Below, piece by piece: positions 25,383-34,113 of a stretch of DNA of 46,987 bases (within the stretch, counting starts at the first letter, position 1; the number at the start of each line of letters is the position of its first letter). The DNA is from Pseudomonas violetae. GTDB taxonomy: Bacteria; Pseudomonadota; Gammaproteobacteria; Pseudomonadales; Pseudomonadaceae. The position numbers were made by a program, and so were the translations under genes. The stretch lies in assembly GCF_023072615.1 (NCBI RefSeq), contig NZ_JAKNRW010000039.1:1-46987 (forward strand), written 5' to 3'. The notes beneath the pieces were generated by a model, which had not been told where the DNA came from, made no database searches, and saw only the letters and a program-made list of their open reading frames with translations.

Positions 25383-26408
25383 TCAGTTGAAACCACTGGT
25401 AGAAATGAAGTCGACGTCGGTTTTCGGTTCGCCGCGCATCAACAGCCCGATCACTTGCTCAAGCGTGCGCCCTTCAAACAGGATCGCGTGCAGTCCGGCG
25501 ACCAATGGCATATACACGCCTACCTCCTGTGCCTTGGCCTTGAGCACCTTCAGCGTGTTCACGCCTTCGGCAACCTCACCCAGGCGCGTGACCGCGTCTT
25601 CCAGGCTCAAACCTTGACCGAGGGCAAAACCCACCTGGTAATTTCGGCTTTTTGGCGAGGAACAGGTGACGATCAGGTCGCCAACGCCCGCCAACCCCAG
25701 GAATGTCATCGGATTGGCACCCTGATTCACTGCAAAACGAGTCATTTCCGCCAGCGCGCGGGTGATCAACATGCTCTTGGTGTTTTCGCCCATGCCCAGC
25801 GCTACCGCCATACCGGCGATGATTGCGTAGACGTTTTTCAACGCCCCGCCCAACTCCACGCCGTAGCGGTCAGCACTGGCGTAAACGCGGAACGTGCGGC
25901 CATGCAAGGCCGCCTGTACGCGCTGGCATAGCTCCTCATCTTCACTGGCTACCACCGTGGCGGTGAGCGCGTGCTCGGCGATCTCACGGGCCAGATTCGG
26001 TCCGGAGAGCACGCCAATGCGTGCTTGCGGGGCGATTTCCTCAAGGATCTCGCTCATCAATTTGAAGGTGTGGGCTTCGATGCCTTTGGTCAGGCTTACC
26101 AGTAGCTTGCCGCTCAAGCGTTCGGCATACGGCACCAGCACCGAGCGCAACGCGCTGGAAGGCAGCGCTACGAAGCACAGGTCACAGGCATCCAGCGTGG
26201 CCTGCAAGTCGGTGACCGGCTCCACTGCCGGCAGTATCTTGATGCCCTTGAGGTAACGCGGGTTTTCACGATTGACCCGGATGGCCTCGGCCTGCTCCGG
26301 ATCTCGCATCCACTGTCGGACCTGATGCCCGTTTTCAGCCAGGAGATTGGCCACGGCGGTACCAAAACTTCCGCCTCCCAGGACCGCGATTGGGCGCTGT
26401 TCAGTCAT
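25383..26408 (-). CDS. gpsA: NAD(P)-dependent glycerol-3-phosphate dehydrogenase
   Basis: A 341-residue enzyme of normal length. The Rossmann motif is GGGSFGTAVANLLAENGH, substrate-side motifs are LSGPNLAREIA and VELGGALKNVYAI with the catalytic Lys, and GLAGVGDLIVTCSSPKSRN is family-specific. It makes sn-glycerol-3-phosphate for phospholipid synthesis. I chose ATG 26408 with MTEQRPIAVLGG; the upstream extension to 26447 overlaps the promoter region of the divergent TonB receptor gene. Confidence 0.97.
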   Translation of the reverse strand: MTEQRPIAVLGGGSFGTAVANLLAENGHQVRQWMRDPEQAEAIRVNRENPRYLKGIKILPAVEPVTDLQATLDACDLCFVALPSSALRSVLVPYAERLSGKLLVSLTKGIEAHTFKLMSEILEEIAPQARIGVLSGPNLAREIAEHALTATVVASEDEELCQRVQAALHGRTFRVYASADRYGVELGGALKNVYAIIAGMAVALGMGENTKSMLITRALAEMTRFAVNQGANPMTFLGLAGVGDLIVTCSSPKSRNYQVGFALGQGLSLEDAVTRLGEVAEGVNTLKVLKAKAQEVGVYMPLVAGLHAILFEGRTLEQVIGLLMRGEPKTDVDFISTSGFN

Positions 26409-26602
26409 ATGCAATCCGTTAATCCATACCAGTGGCGATGCCGGCATTATACGGAGCGTCCCGGTCGCGGCCAGCCCTCACGTTAAATAGCGTCCCGAAC
26501 CGGAACGCCCGCGACAAATCGGGGAAATGCCGGCATCGTGCATGGAAAAGTCGACCGGCTCGGTTAACATGCGCGCCCATTCACCACGATCAAGGATGTG
26601 TT

Positions 26603-28726
26603 GTGTCATTTGGCTCCACGTCATCGCGCTCGCCGCTGGTTATGGCGCTGATCTTCAGCTCGCCATTGCTGGCAGACGACCTGTTCCTCGACAGCGAACC
26701 ATTGCCCCAAGTCCTGACGGCGACTCGACTGAAGCAATCGCCAGCGGCGGTACCGGGCAGCATGACGGTGATCGACAGCCAACTGATCACGGCCAGCGGC
26801 GCCCGGGACATCAGCGAACTGCTGCGCCTGGTACCGGGGATGATGGTCGGCAACATCAGCGGTAACCAGCCGGCGGTGAACTATCACGGCACCAGTGCCA
26901 GCGAAGCACGGCGCATGCAGGTGCTGATCGATGGGCGCTCTGTCTACCGGGCAGGCTTGTCCACGGTGGACTGGAGCGATATTCCGGTACCCCTGGACGA
27001 CATCGAGCGCATCGAGGTCTTCCGCGGGCCGAATACGGTCAGCTACGGCGCCAATGCCTTGATGGCGGTGGTCAACATCATTACCCGTCGTCCGGCCGAC
27101 AGCCATGGCAGCCGGATGAAAATTGTCCGGGGCCAGCGTGGTATCAATGACTATTACGCCAGCCAGGGCATGGGCTGGGACGACGGCGATCTGCGCCTGT
27201 CGCTATCCGGCTTGCAGGACGATGGCTTTGACTCCGACCGCAACGGCGCCGACTACCGCGACAGCCGTCGCCTCAACCGCATCAACCTCGCCGTCAGCCA
27301 GGCACTCGATGAACGACAGAGCATTGACTGGCAGCTCAACGCCAAGGACGGCAGCAACCAACGCCCGTACACCTACAGGCCAGTGTTCTCGGGAACTACC
27401 GATGCTGGGAACAATTCCGACGTAGTTGCCAAGACCTACGCCGGCTCCCTGCGCTGGAACCTCGACATCGATCCTGATCACAGTCTATATATCCAGGGTA
27501 CGGCCCAGCACTGGGACCGCCAGCAGACATGGCGCGCCTGCGATGCCGAAGTGTCGTTCAGCCCGCAACTGACCCGCTTGTGGCAGCTCAACCCTAACTA
27601 CACCGAAAGGCTGGCGCGCAATATCGGACACTTTACCGCAAGCGGCGCGCCACCGGGCCCGACTGCAGAACAGGAGCTGGCCAATCAGGTGCTGGGGCAA
27701 TGGAACAACGGCGCCCGCCAGACCCTGTGCGGCGACATCGACCAGAGCACCCGGGAATCGCGCTTCGACCTGGAGTTGCAGGACACCCTGAGCCTGTCCG
27801 ACCGCCTGCGCCTGGTCAGCGGCCTGAACTATCGTTACGACCGGGCAGATTCCGAAACCTACTTTAATGGCACCCTTGACGACACCACCTGGCGAGCGTT
27901 CGGTCAGCTTGAGTGGCGCGCCACAGACCACTGGTTGCTGCAGGGCGGAGCCATGTTCGAAGACACCCAGTTGATCGGCAGCTCCCTGACCCCGCGGTTG
28001 GCCGTCAATTACCTGATCAACCCGCGCCATGGCCTGCGAGCCGTTTACTCCGAAGCCATCCGCTCGCCGGACATGTTCGAGAACAACGTCGACTGGAGCT
28101 ACCGGGTAACCAAACTGCTCCCCAGCGCATACGGACAATCCAGTGCGCGTTATTTCGTCAGGACCCGAGGCCCCGGTGACCTCAAGCAGGAACACATGCG
28201 CTCCCGGGAGCTCGGCTACAACGGCTACTTCATCGAGCTGGGGCTGGCGGTGGACGTGAAAGTGTTCAACGACGAAATCACCGGGATGATCAGCGAACCC
28301 CTGCGCAACAATCAGTACATTGCCAGTAACGCCAACAAGGCGCGCTTTACCGGGGCCGAAACCCAGCTGGACTGGAGCATCAACCGCGCCGACCGCCTGC
28401 GCTTGACCTATGCCTACGTCGATGCTCACGCGAGCAATCCGGAAGATGAAATGCAAACTGCGCGCAACAGTGGTTCCGCCGGCTGGCTGCGGGAATGGGG
28501 GTATGGCTGGAACAGCGCCCTGTTCTACTACGGCGAGGATGCGCTCAACGGCTATCGCTTCGAACGCGTCGACACACGTATCGCCAAGCGCATCCATTTG
28601 GGCAAGGCCAGTCTGGAGCTGGCCGGCGTGCTGCAGCAGCGCCTGGACAATCAACCCACCACCTTCATCGACAATCAGTACGACCAGCGCCAGGTGATGT
28701 ACTTCAGTGCGCAGCTGGAGTTTTAG
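26603..28726 (+). CDS. TonB-dependent outer-membrane receptor
   Basis: A 707-residue receptor starting at GTG 26603 with AAGGA 6 bases upstream. The signal peptide ends near SSPLLA-DD (residue 24). A TonB-box-like QVLTATR is at about 36-42. The plug domain runs from about 45 to 165 (ARDISELLRLVPGMMV; RMQVLIDGRSVYR; IERIEVFRGPNTVSYGANA), followed by a 22-strand-size barrel ending in the aromatic Phe of AQLEF. An extracellular-loop Cys pair is at 313 and 376. There is no N-terminal sigma-signalling domain. It is first in an operon with a binding-protein gene 1 base downstream and a sensor kinase gene, so it probably brings in or senses that system's ligand. The ligand is unknown. Confidence 0.92.
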   Translation: MSFGSTSSRSPLVMALIFSSPLLADDLFLDSEPLPQVLTATRLKQSPAAVPGSMTVIDSQLITASGARDISELLRLVPGMMVGNISGNQPAVNYHGTSASEARRMQVLIDGRSVYRAGLSTVDWSDIPVPLDDIERIEVFRGPNTVSYGANALMAVVNIITRRPADSHGSRMKIVRGQRGINDYYASQGMGWDDGDLRLSLSGLQDDGFDSDRNGADYRDSRRLNRINLAVSQALDERQSIDWQLNAKDGSNQRPYTYRPVFSGTTDAGNNSDVVAKTYAGSLRWNLDIDPDHSLYIQGTAQHWDRQQTWRACDAEVSFSPQLTRLWQLNPNYTERLARNIGHFTASGAPPGPTAEQELANQVLGQWNNGARQTLCGDIDQSTRESRFDLELQDTLSLSDRLRLVSGLNYRYDRADSETYFNGTLDDTTWRAFGQLEWRATDHWLLQGGAMFEDTQLIGSSLTPRLAVNYLINPRHGLRAVYSEAIRSPDMFENNVDWSYRVTKLLPSAYGQSSARYFVRTRGPGDLKQEHMRSRELGYNGYFIELGLAVDVKVFNDEITGMISEPLRNNQYIASNANKARFTGAETQLDWSINRADRLRLTYAYVDAHASNPEDEMQTARNSGSAGWLREWGYGWNSALFYYGEDALNGYRFERVDTRIAKRIHLGKASLELAGVLQQRLDNQPTTFIDNQYDQRQVMYFSAQLEF

Positions 28727-28727
28727 A

Positions 28728-29660
28728 ATGCCAGCCCGTTTGTCAGGGAAGACGCCGACCATTGGCCGCCTGTTAGCCAGCGTGTACCTGGCGGCTGTCG
28801 GCATGCTGAACCTGATGACGGCAAACGCCGCCGACATTCTGCTCACCGGCGCCGACGACAGCCCCCGCATGCGCTCCTTTGCTGCGGCCCTGAGCGAGCG
28901 GCGCCCGCGCGACCGGGTCCGTTTTGAGCCCCTGGCCAATCTACCTGCTCCGGGAAAACTGCCAGGCGACACTCGGCTGATCCTGCTCGACCCGCCGAGC
29001 CTCGACTGGCGCCTGCAGGATGCCCAAGGCCCACCAACACTGGTGCTGCGCATCAGCCGCCTGCAAGCCCGACAGCGCCTGGGCTCCGCCCTGCCCCCGC
29101 GCCTGAGCCTGCTGTGGAGCGATCCTCCACTTGAACGCCAATTGCGCCTGATCCACATCTTGTTACCCCAAGCGAAACGGATCGGCGTGTTGTACGATCG
29201 CCACAGCGAATTCCTCATCAAGGAACTGCGCCAGGCCGCTGCCCCTCTACGCATGGAAATCATCGCCAAGCATTGGGATGACACCAACGACAGCCGCCCC
29301 CTGCAAAGCCTGTTGAAAAATAGCGACGTATTGCTGGGCCTCGACGATCCGGACCTGTACAACCCCAAGACCGCAAAAAACCTGCTGCTTAGCAGCTACG
29401 CACGGCAACTGGCGCTGGTCGGCCCCAACGCCGCGTTCGTCAAGGCCGGCAGCCTTGCCAGCACTTATAGCGACCAGAACGATTGGCTGGCCGTTCTCGA
29501 CCGGTTGCTCGACCGCTCGCCAACCACTTGGCCGCGTGCGCACTATCCCTATCGGTTCAAAGTCCTGAATAACCCGCAGGTTGCTCGTTCATTAGGTATT
29601 GAACAGATCGACGAAGCATCTGTCGCAAAACAGTTGGCCGAAGGAGTAAGCCGCCCGTGA
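28728..29660 (+). CDS. Periplasmic binding protein of the ABC substrate-binding type, without a transporter
   Basis: A 310-residue protein with a signal peptide (hydrophobic 15-30, cleavage near TANA-AD at 34/35) and a two-lobed Rossmann-type binding fold. Recognisable segments are LPQAKRIGVLYDRHSEFLIKEL and LLLSSYARQLALVGPNAAFVKAGSLAS, as in the PF04392 ABC substrate-binding family. GGAG 7 bases upstream fixes ATG 28728. No permease or ATPase gene is adjacent. It sits 1 base after the TonB receptor gene and its stop overlaps the kinase start. A sensory role, presenting ligand to the kinase, fits better than transport; this is inference. Confidence 0.85.
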   Translation: MPARLSGKTPTIGRLLASVYLAAVGMLNLMTANAADILLTGADDSPRMRSFAAALSERRPRDRVRFEPLANLPAPGKLPGDTRLILLDPPSLDWRLQDAQGPPTLVLRISRLQARQRLGSALPPRLSLLWSDPPLERQLRLIHILLPQAKRIGVLYDRHSEFLIKELRQAAAPLRMEIIAKHWDDTNDSRPLQSLLKNSDVLLGLDDPDLYNPKTAKNLLLSSYARQLALVGPNAAFVKAGSLASTYSDQNDWLAVLDRLLDRSPTTWPRAHYPYRFKVLNNPQVARSLGIEQIDEASVAKQLAEGVSRP

Positions 29661-31558
29661 CCTTCCATCGCCGTTGGGACATCAACACCCGCACGCAAAT
29701 GATCAGCCTCGGCCCTGCCCTGTTGCTGACGCTGCTGTTAATCAGCTTCTTTACCTTCGTGCGCATCCAGGACTTGCGCCAAGAGCTCAATCACACCGGC
29801 CAGCTGATAGCCAACCAACTGGCGCCGGCCGCTGAATATGGCGTCATCTCCGGCAACAATGAGGTGCTCGAAGGCTTGCTCAAGGCCACCTTGGCCACGC
29901 CCAATGTGCGTTTCCTCGAAGTCCAGGACAGCGCCAACCGCATTCTGGTATATGTCGAGCAACCTTCGGAAAACCACAACCGCTCACAACAAGTCGAAGT
30001 GTTCCAGGCCCCCGTACGCCTGCAACGGATCGCGCTCAACAATGATTTTTTCCAGAACAGCCGGGTCGCCAAGTTTGCCCCCACCGAGGATTACCTGGGA
30101 CGAGTAATCGTCGGCCTGTCGAATGACGCGTTCAACCAGCGCCAGCAGGAGATCCTGCTCAAGGCCGCGATCCTGGCTTTGTTTGCACTGTTGTTTACGT
30201 TTCTGATCGCCCGGCGCCTGGCGGGCAGCCTGTCACAACCGATTCGCGACATTGGCAACGCGGTCAAGGCCATCCAGGACGGCGACTACAAGACGCCCCT
30301 GCCGATTGTCGATGATACCGAGCTGGGCGCGCTGTCCCAACACATCAACAACCTCGCAAGCGGCCTCGAACAGGCCAGCCGCGAACAGCACCAGGCGATG
30401 GCGCAATTGATCCAGACCCGCGAAGAGGCGGAAAAGGCCAACAACGCCAAATCCGATTTCCTGGCGATGATGAGCCACGAATTGCGCACCCCGATGAATG
30501 GCGTGCTGGGCATGCTGCAGTTGCTTGAGACCACCGAGATGACCGAAGAACAAGTCGAGTATGCCGCGCTCGCCTCGGAGTCCACTGAACACCTCCTCAA
30601 GGTGATCAATGACATCCTCGACTTCTCGCGAATCGAGCGTTCCGCGCTGGAGCTTGAGCACATCCCGTTCAATCTCGTCGACCTGATCAACAGTTGCGCC
30701 CAGGCCTTCCAGCACAGCGCAGTGCAGCGCGGGCTCGAGTTGTCGCTGCTGATCCCCGAAGACATGAAGTCGCTGCAGGTTCAAGGCGACCCGACGCGCA
30801 TCCGGCAGATCCTGGTGAACCTGGTGGGCAATGCGCTGAAATTTACCGAGCACGGTCGAGTCAGCGTCGAACCGCAGTGGCAATCGCTGGATCATGAGCT
30901 GCTGTGGTTCACCTGCACCGTGCGCGACAGCGGTATCGGCATTTCGGCCGAAAGCCTGGAGCTGATGTTCAACGCGTTTCAACAGGCCGACAGCTCCATC
31001 TCCAGGCGCTATGGCGGCACCGGACTGGGCCTGCCGATTGCCCGCACCCTAGCCGAACGCATGGGCGGCACCTTGCGCGCCAAGAGCGAAGAAGGCCTGG
31101 GCTCGGTATTTACCCTGGAGATTCCCCTGGCGCTGTACAAGCAGACGCTGCCGGTGGCCGCGCCGCGCATGCCCGCCGGCAGTGGGGACGGCATGGGACG
31201 CAACGTGCTGCTGGTGGAGGACAACCCGGTCAATCAGACCGTCATCGAAGCAATGTTGCGCAGTCTGGGCTTTACTGTAAGCGTCGCCGTCGATGGTGCG
31301 CAGGCGGTACGCAATGCCGAAAGCCTGGTGTTCGAGGCAATCCTGATGGACTGCCGCCTGCCTGTCATGGACGGCTATGAGGCCACCCGGGAAATCCGCA
31401 AACTACCCGGCTGCAGCGACGTGCCGATCATCGCCCTGACCGCCAACGCCTTGCAGGGCGATCGTGAAGCCTGTTTAACGGCGGGAATGAACGATTACCT
31501 GGCCAAGCCCTTCAAACGCAATGACCTACAGCAAATTCTGCAACGTTGGGTGCAGTAG
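29657..31558 (+). CDS. Hybrid sensor histidine kinase (PA1611-like)
   Basis: A 633-residue kinase starting at GTG 29657 overlapping the previous stop, with AAGGAG 10 bases upstream. TM1 is at about 18-36, a periplasmic domain at 37-166, TM2 at 167-186, HAMP at about 187-240, HisKA with His274 in MSHELRTPMNG, and HATPase with Asn392 and the G boxes DSGIG and GGTGLGLP. A C-terminal receiver follows, with Asp565 in LMDCRLPVMDG and Lys617. Its place directly before fabA matches P. aeruginosa PA1611, which is reported to bind RetS and shift the Gac/Rsm balance. No Hpt domain is present, so a separate Hpt protein is expected. Confidence 0.92.
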   Translation: MTFHRRWDINTRTQMISLGPALLLTLLLISFFTFVRIQDLRQELNHTGQLIANQLAPAAEYGVISGNNEVLEGLLKATLATPNVRFLEVQDSANRILVYVEQPSENHNRSQQVEVFQAPVRLQRIALNNDFFQNSRVAKFAPTEDYLGRVIVGLSNDAFNQRQQEILLKAAILALFALLFTFLIARRLAGSLSQPIRDIGNAVKAIQDGDYKTPLPIVDDTELGALSQHINNLASGLEQASREQHQAMAQLIQTREEAEKANNAKSDFLAMMSHELRTPMNGVLGMLQLLETTEMTEEQVEYAALASESTEHLLKVINDILDFSRIERSALELEHIPFNLVDLINSCAQAFQHSAVQRGLELSLLIPEDMKSLQVQGDPTRIRQILVNLVGNALKFTEHGRVSVEPQWQSLDHELLWFTCTVRDSGIGISAESLELMFNAFQQADSSISRRYGGTGLGLPIARTLAERMGGTLRAKSEEGLGSVFTLEIPLALYKQTLPVAAPRMPAGSGDGMGRNVLLVEDNPVNQTVIEAMLRSLGFTVSVAVDGAQAVRNAESLVFEAILMDCRLPVMDGYEATREIRKLPGCSDVPIIALTANALQGDREACLTAGMNDYLAKPFKRNDLQQILQRWVQ

Positions 31559-31656
31559 TGCAGGCCTTTTGACCATCTGTGACTGGCGTGAAAGGCGAAA
31601 GTGCGGCAGTCTTAGGCACCCGAACAGGCCCGAAAAGGGGCTTGAAAAATAATTTC

Positions 31657-31672
31657 AGTGCACAAGTGTACT
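31657..31672. promoter_or_regulatory. Candidate FabR/DesT-type operator upstream of fabA
   Basis: AGTGCACAAGTGTACT is a near-perfect palindrome: 12 of 16 bases are symmetric, and the mismatched pairs are central or at one flank position. It lies 135 bases before the fabA ATG. Its layout (AGTG, ACA, TGT, ACT) resembles sites of the TetR-type unsaturated-fatty-acid regulators DesT and FabR. The match is by eye. Confidence 0.45.
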
Positions 31673-31806
31673 TTCATGTCCTTGGTGCTGTGACTTTCAC
31701 CACAACGCAATAGTCTATGAGTAGGCTGCTGACTCGAGGCATTAAACGCTTCGATCGGCCGGGAAGATTTGCCCCACCTGCCGCATCGGATTATTGAGGA
31801 GCTCGC

Positions 31807-32322
31807 ATGACCAAACAAAACGCCTTTACTCGGGAAGACCTGCTGCGCTGCAGTCGCGGTGAGCTGTTCGGCCCTGGTAACGCGCAACTGCCCGCCCCCA
31901 ACATGCTGATGGTTGATCGCATCACCCACATCAGCGAAGAGGGTGGCAAGTACGGCAAAGGTGAATTGGTCGCCGAGCTGGATATCACTCCGGACCTGTG
32001 GTTCTTCGCCTGTCACTTTGAAGGTGATCCGGTGATGCCAGGCTGCCTGGGCCTTGACGCCATGTGGCAACTGGTCGGCTTCTTCCTTGGCTGGCAAGGC
32101 CTGCCAGGCCGCGGTCGCGCCCTGGGTTCGGGCGAAGTGAAGTTCTTTGGTCAGGTCCTGCCGACCGCGAAGAAAGTTACGTATAACATTCAGATCAAGC
32201 GCGTGCTCAAAGGCAAGCTGAACCTGGCCATCGCAGATGGTTCGGTCAGCGTCGACGGCCGCGAGATCTACACCGCCGAAGGCCTCCGGGTCGGCGTATT
32301 TACCTCCACTGACAACTTCTAA
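31807..32322 (+). CDS. fabA: 3-hydroxydecanoyl-ACP dehydratase/isomerase
   Basis: A 171-residue enzyme of exact family length. The active site is complete: His70 in FACHFEGDPVMPGC and Asp84 in LGLDAMWQLVGFF. It dehydrates 3-hydroxydecanoyl-ACP and isomerises the trans-2 to the cis-3 bond, the branch point to unsaturated fatty acids. It is 11 bases from fabB, so the pair is co-transcribed. GAGGAG lies just before ATG 31807. Confidence 0.99.
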   Translation: MTKQNAFTREDLLRCSRGELFGPGNAQLPAPNMLMVDRITHISEEGGKYGKGELVAELDITPDLWFFACHFEGDPVMPGCLGLDAMWQLVGFFLGWQGLPGRGRALGSGEVKFFGQVLPTAKKVTYNIQIKRVLKGKLNLAIADGSVSVDGREIYTAEGLRVGVFTSTDNF

Positions 32323-32333
32323 GGGTTATCCGC

Positions 32334-33554
32334 ATGCGCCGCGTCGTTATCACTGGTCTGGGCATCGTTTCGTGCCTGGGCAATGACAAAGAGACCGTCT
32401 CCGCTAACCTGCGTGCAAGTCGCCCTGGCATCCGGTTCAACCCGGAATATGCCGAAATGGGTCTGCGTAGCCAGGTTTCCGGCTCCATTGACCTGCCCCT
32501 CGAAGAACTGATCGATCGCAAGATCTATCGCTTCGTTGGCCACGCGGCGGCTTACGCCTACTTGGCCATGAAAGACGCCATCGCCGACTCCGGTCTGACC
32601 GATGAGCAAGTCTCGAACCCGCGTACCGGCCTGATCGCCGGTTCCGGTGGCGCCTCCACCCTGAACCAGATGGAAGCGCTGGACATCCTGCGCGAGAAAG
32701 GCGTGAAGCGCGTCGGCCCATACCGTGTAACGCGGACCATGAGCAGCACCGTTTCCGCTTGCCTGGCCACCCCATTCAAGATCAAGGGCCTGAACTACTC
32801 CATCGCTTCTGCCTGCGCCACCAGTGCTCACTGCATCGGTACCGCCATGGAACAGATACAGATGGGCAAGCAGGACATCGTGTTCGCCGGCGGCGGTGAA
32901 GAAGAGCACTGGAGCCAGTCGTTCCTGTTCGACGCTATGGGCGCATTGTCCAGCCAGTACAACGAAACCCCGGAAAAAGCTTCCCGCGCCTACGACGCCA
33001 AGCGTGACGGTTTTGTCATCGCCGGCGGTGGCGGCATGGTCGTGGTCGAAGAGCTCGAACACGCCCTGGCTCGCGGCGCGAAGATCTACGCGGAAATCGT
33101 CGGCTACGGCGCGACCTCCGACGGCTACGACATGGTCGCCCCAAGCGGCGAAGGCGCCATCCGCTGCATGCAGATGGCTATGTCCACCGTTGACGCCCCG
33201 ATCGACTACCTGAACACCCACGGCACTTCGACTCCGGTCGGCGACGTCATGGAGATGAAAGGTGTGCGGGAAGTGTTCGGCGACAAGGCTCCGGCCATCA
33301 GCTCTACCAAGAGCCTGTCGGGTCACTCCCTGGGCGCCGCCGGCGTTCACGAGGCGATCTACTGCATGCTGATGATGGAAGGTAACTTCATGGCGGGCTC
33401 CGCCAACATCGACGAACTGGACCCGGAGGTGGCAGACATGCCAATCCTGACCAAGACTCGCGAAGACGCCACCATCAATACCGTGATGAGCAACAGCTTC
33501 GGTTTCGGTGGCACCAATGCCACGCTGGTACTGAAGCGCTGGACGGGCAAGTAA
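32334..33554 (+). CDS. fabB: 3-oxoacyl-ACP synthase I
   Basis: A 406-residue condensing enzyme with the Cys-His-His triad: Cys161 in SACATSAHC, His296 in NTHGTSTPVGD and His331 in LSGHSLGAAG. FabB elongates the cis-3-decenoyl-ACP made by FabA and is needed for unsaturated fatty acids. It has Pseudomonas FabB length and follows fabA at 11 bases. Codon use is strongly biased to C-ending codons, as expected of a highly expressed gene. A strong terminator follows. Confidence 0.99.
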   Translation: MRRVVITGLGIVSCLGNDKETVSANLRASRPGIRFNPEYAEMGLRSQVSGSIDLPLEELIDRKIYRFVGHAAAYAYLAMKDAIADSGLTDEQVSNPRTGLIAGSGGASTLNQMEALDILREKGVKRVGPYRVTRTMSSTVSACLATPFKIKGLNYSIASACATSAHCIGTAMEQIQMGKQDIVFAGGGEEEHWSQSFLFDAMGALSSQYNETPEKASRAYDAKRDGFVIAGGGGMVVVEELEHALARGAKIYAEIVGYGATSDGYDMVAPSGEGAIRCMQMAMSTVDAPIDYLNTHGTSTPVGDVMEMKGVREVFGDKAPAISSTKSLSGHSLGAAGVHEAIYCMLMMEGNFMAGSANIDELDPEVADMPILTKTREDATINTVMSNSFGFGGTNATLVLKRWTGK

Positions 33555-33580
33555 TACGCCCCACCTCTGCTGCACCACAC

Positions 33581-33616
33581 AAAAAACGCCCCGACTGGTT
33601 CGGGGCGTTTTTTTTG
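33581..33616 (+). terminator. Rho-independent terminator of fabAB
   Basis: The arms CGCCCCGA and TCGGGGCG with loop CTGGT, preceded by AAAAAA and followed by eight Ts. It is one of the strongest terminators in the window. Confidence 0.95.
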
Positions 33617-33779
33617 GTTTCGGCGCCGCCATTCTCCGGTAGGAGCTGGCGAAGCCAAACCTTTCTTCGAACATGAAGCTTTTGTCATGAAACCAAACGC
33701 CCTGCGACCGAATGTCGCGGATTTAAAGGGCTGCAGGACTTTCTCCATTTTTACAAAAAACCGTTACTCAAACAGCCTG
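33617..33779. other. Non-coding stretch between fabB and a small orphan gene
   Basis: Part of a gene-free region of 304 bases (33555-33858). It holds a fragment resembling a REP half-site (GTAGGAGCTGGCGAAGCC near 33639) with no inverted partner, and a 5-bp dyad GCGAC/GTCGC near 33704. No coding signal is seen. Confidence 0.4.
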
Positions 33780-33837
33780 TTTACTTAGCCAGCTATCCAA
33801 ACATATAACAGAGACCTGCACATGCCTTGGTGCAGGT
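33780..33837 (+). promoter_or_regulatory. Promoter and 5'-end hairpin of the 65-residue orphan gene
   Basis: TTTACT (33780-33785) and TATAAC (33804-33809) are 18 bases apart, giving a predicted start near 33816. The arms ACCTGCAC (33814-33821) and GTGCAGGT (33830-33837) form a perfect 8-bp hairpin at, or at once after, that start. The transcript would begin with a stem-loop, as in some long-lived mRNAs. Confidence 0.5.
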
Positions 33838-33858
33838 AACTGAAATTGGAGCAAGCAG

Positions 33859-34056
33859 ATGACTGTGAAAGTAACTGAACGCGACGATTCACACATGTCC
33901 CATGAAGGTGTCGCCGCCGGCATCCGGATCTGGGATGTACACCAGCAGGACTTGTTGGTAGGCATGTTCCATTCCGAATCCGACGCCCAGAGCTACAAGG
34001 CCGAACTGGAAAAACTGGAATTGCATGCGAATACCCTGATAGCTGAGCCGGCCTGA
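33859..34056 (+). CDS. Small orphan protein, 65 residues
   Basis: It reads MTVKVTERDDSHMSHEG, then GIRIWDVHQQDLLVGMFHSE and SDAQSYKAELEKLELHANT. The ribosome site GGAG lies 7-8 bases upstream. It is soluble, acidic, with a beta-rich first half and a helical second half. It looks like a small binding domain, not a toxin. I believe similar proteins occur in other fluorescent pseudomonads, but I know no function. It has its own promoter-like sequence and a stem-loop after the stop. Confidence 0.8.
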   Translation: MTVKVTERDDSHMSHEGVAAGIRIWDVHQQDLLVGMFHSESDAQSYKAELEKLELHANTLIAEPA

Positions 34057-34064
34057 TCCGAGCA

Positions 34065-34095
34065 CGCCTGCCCCAGCCCCGCACTGCGGCAGGCG
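34065..34095. terminator. Strong stem-loop between convergent genes
   Basis: CGCCTGCC and GGCAGGCG extend inward by CAG/CTG after one mismatch, giving about 11 paired bases around CCCCGCA. There is no T-run, so it would be a weak or processing-type terminator. It lies between the orphan gene and the convergent nitrilase-like gene. Confidence 0.55.
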
Positions 34096-34113
34096 GCTCC
34101 ATGGGCCCGGGGT

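Noticed and set aside
27485..29368. A 627-codon open frame antisense to the TonB receptor and binding-protein genes.
   Set aside because: Both plus-strand genes have signal peptides, ribosome sites and family motifs; the antisense product shows none.
33639..33718. A REP and a short dyad between fabB and the orphan gene.
   Set aside because: Only a partial REP-like string is present with no inverted partner, and the 5-bp dyad is within chance expectation.
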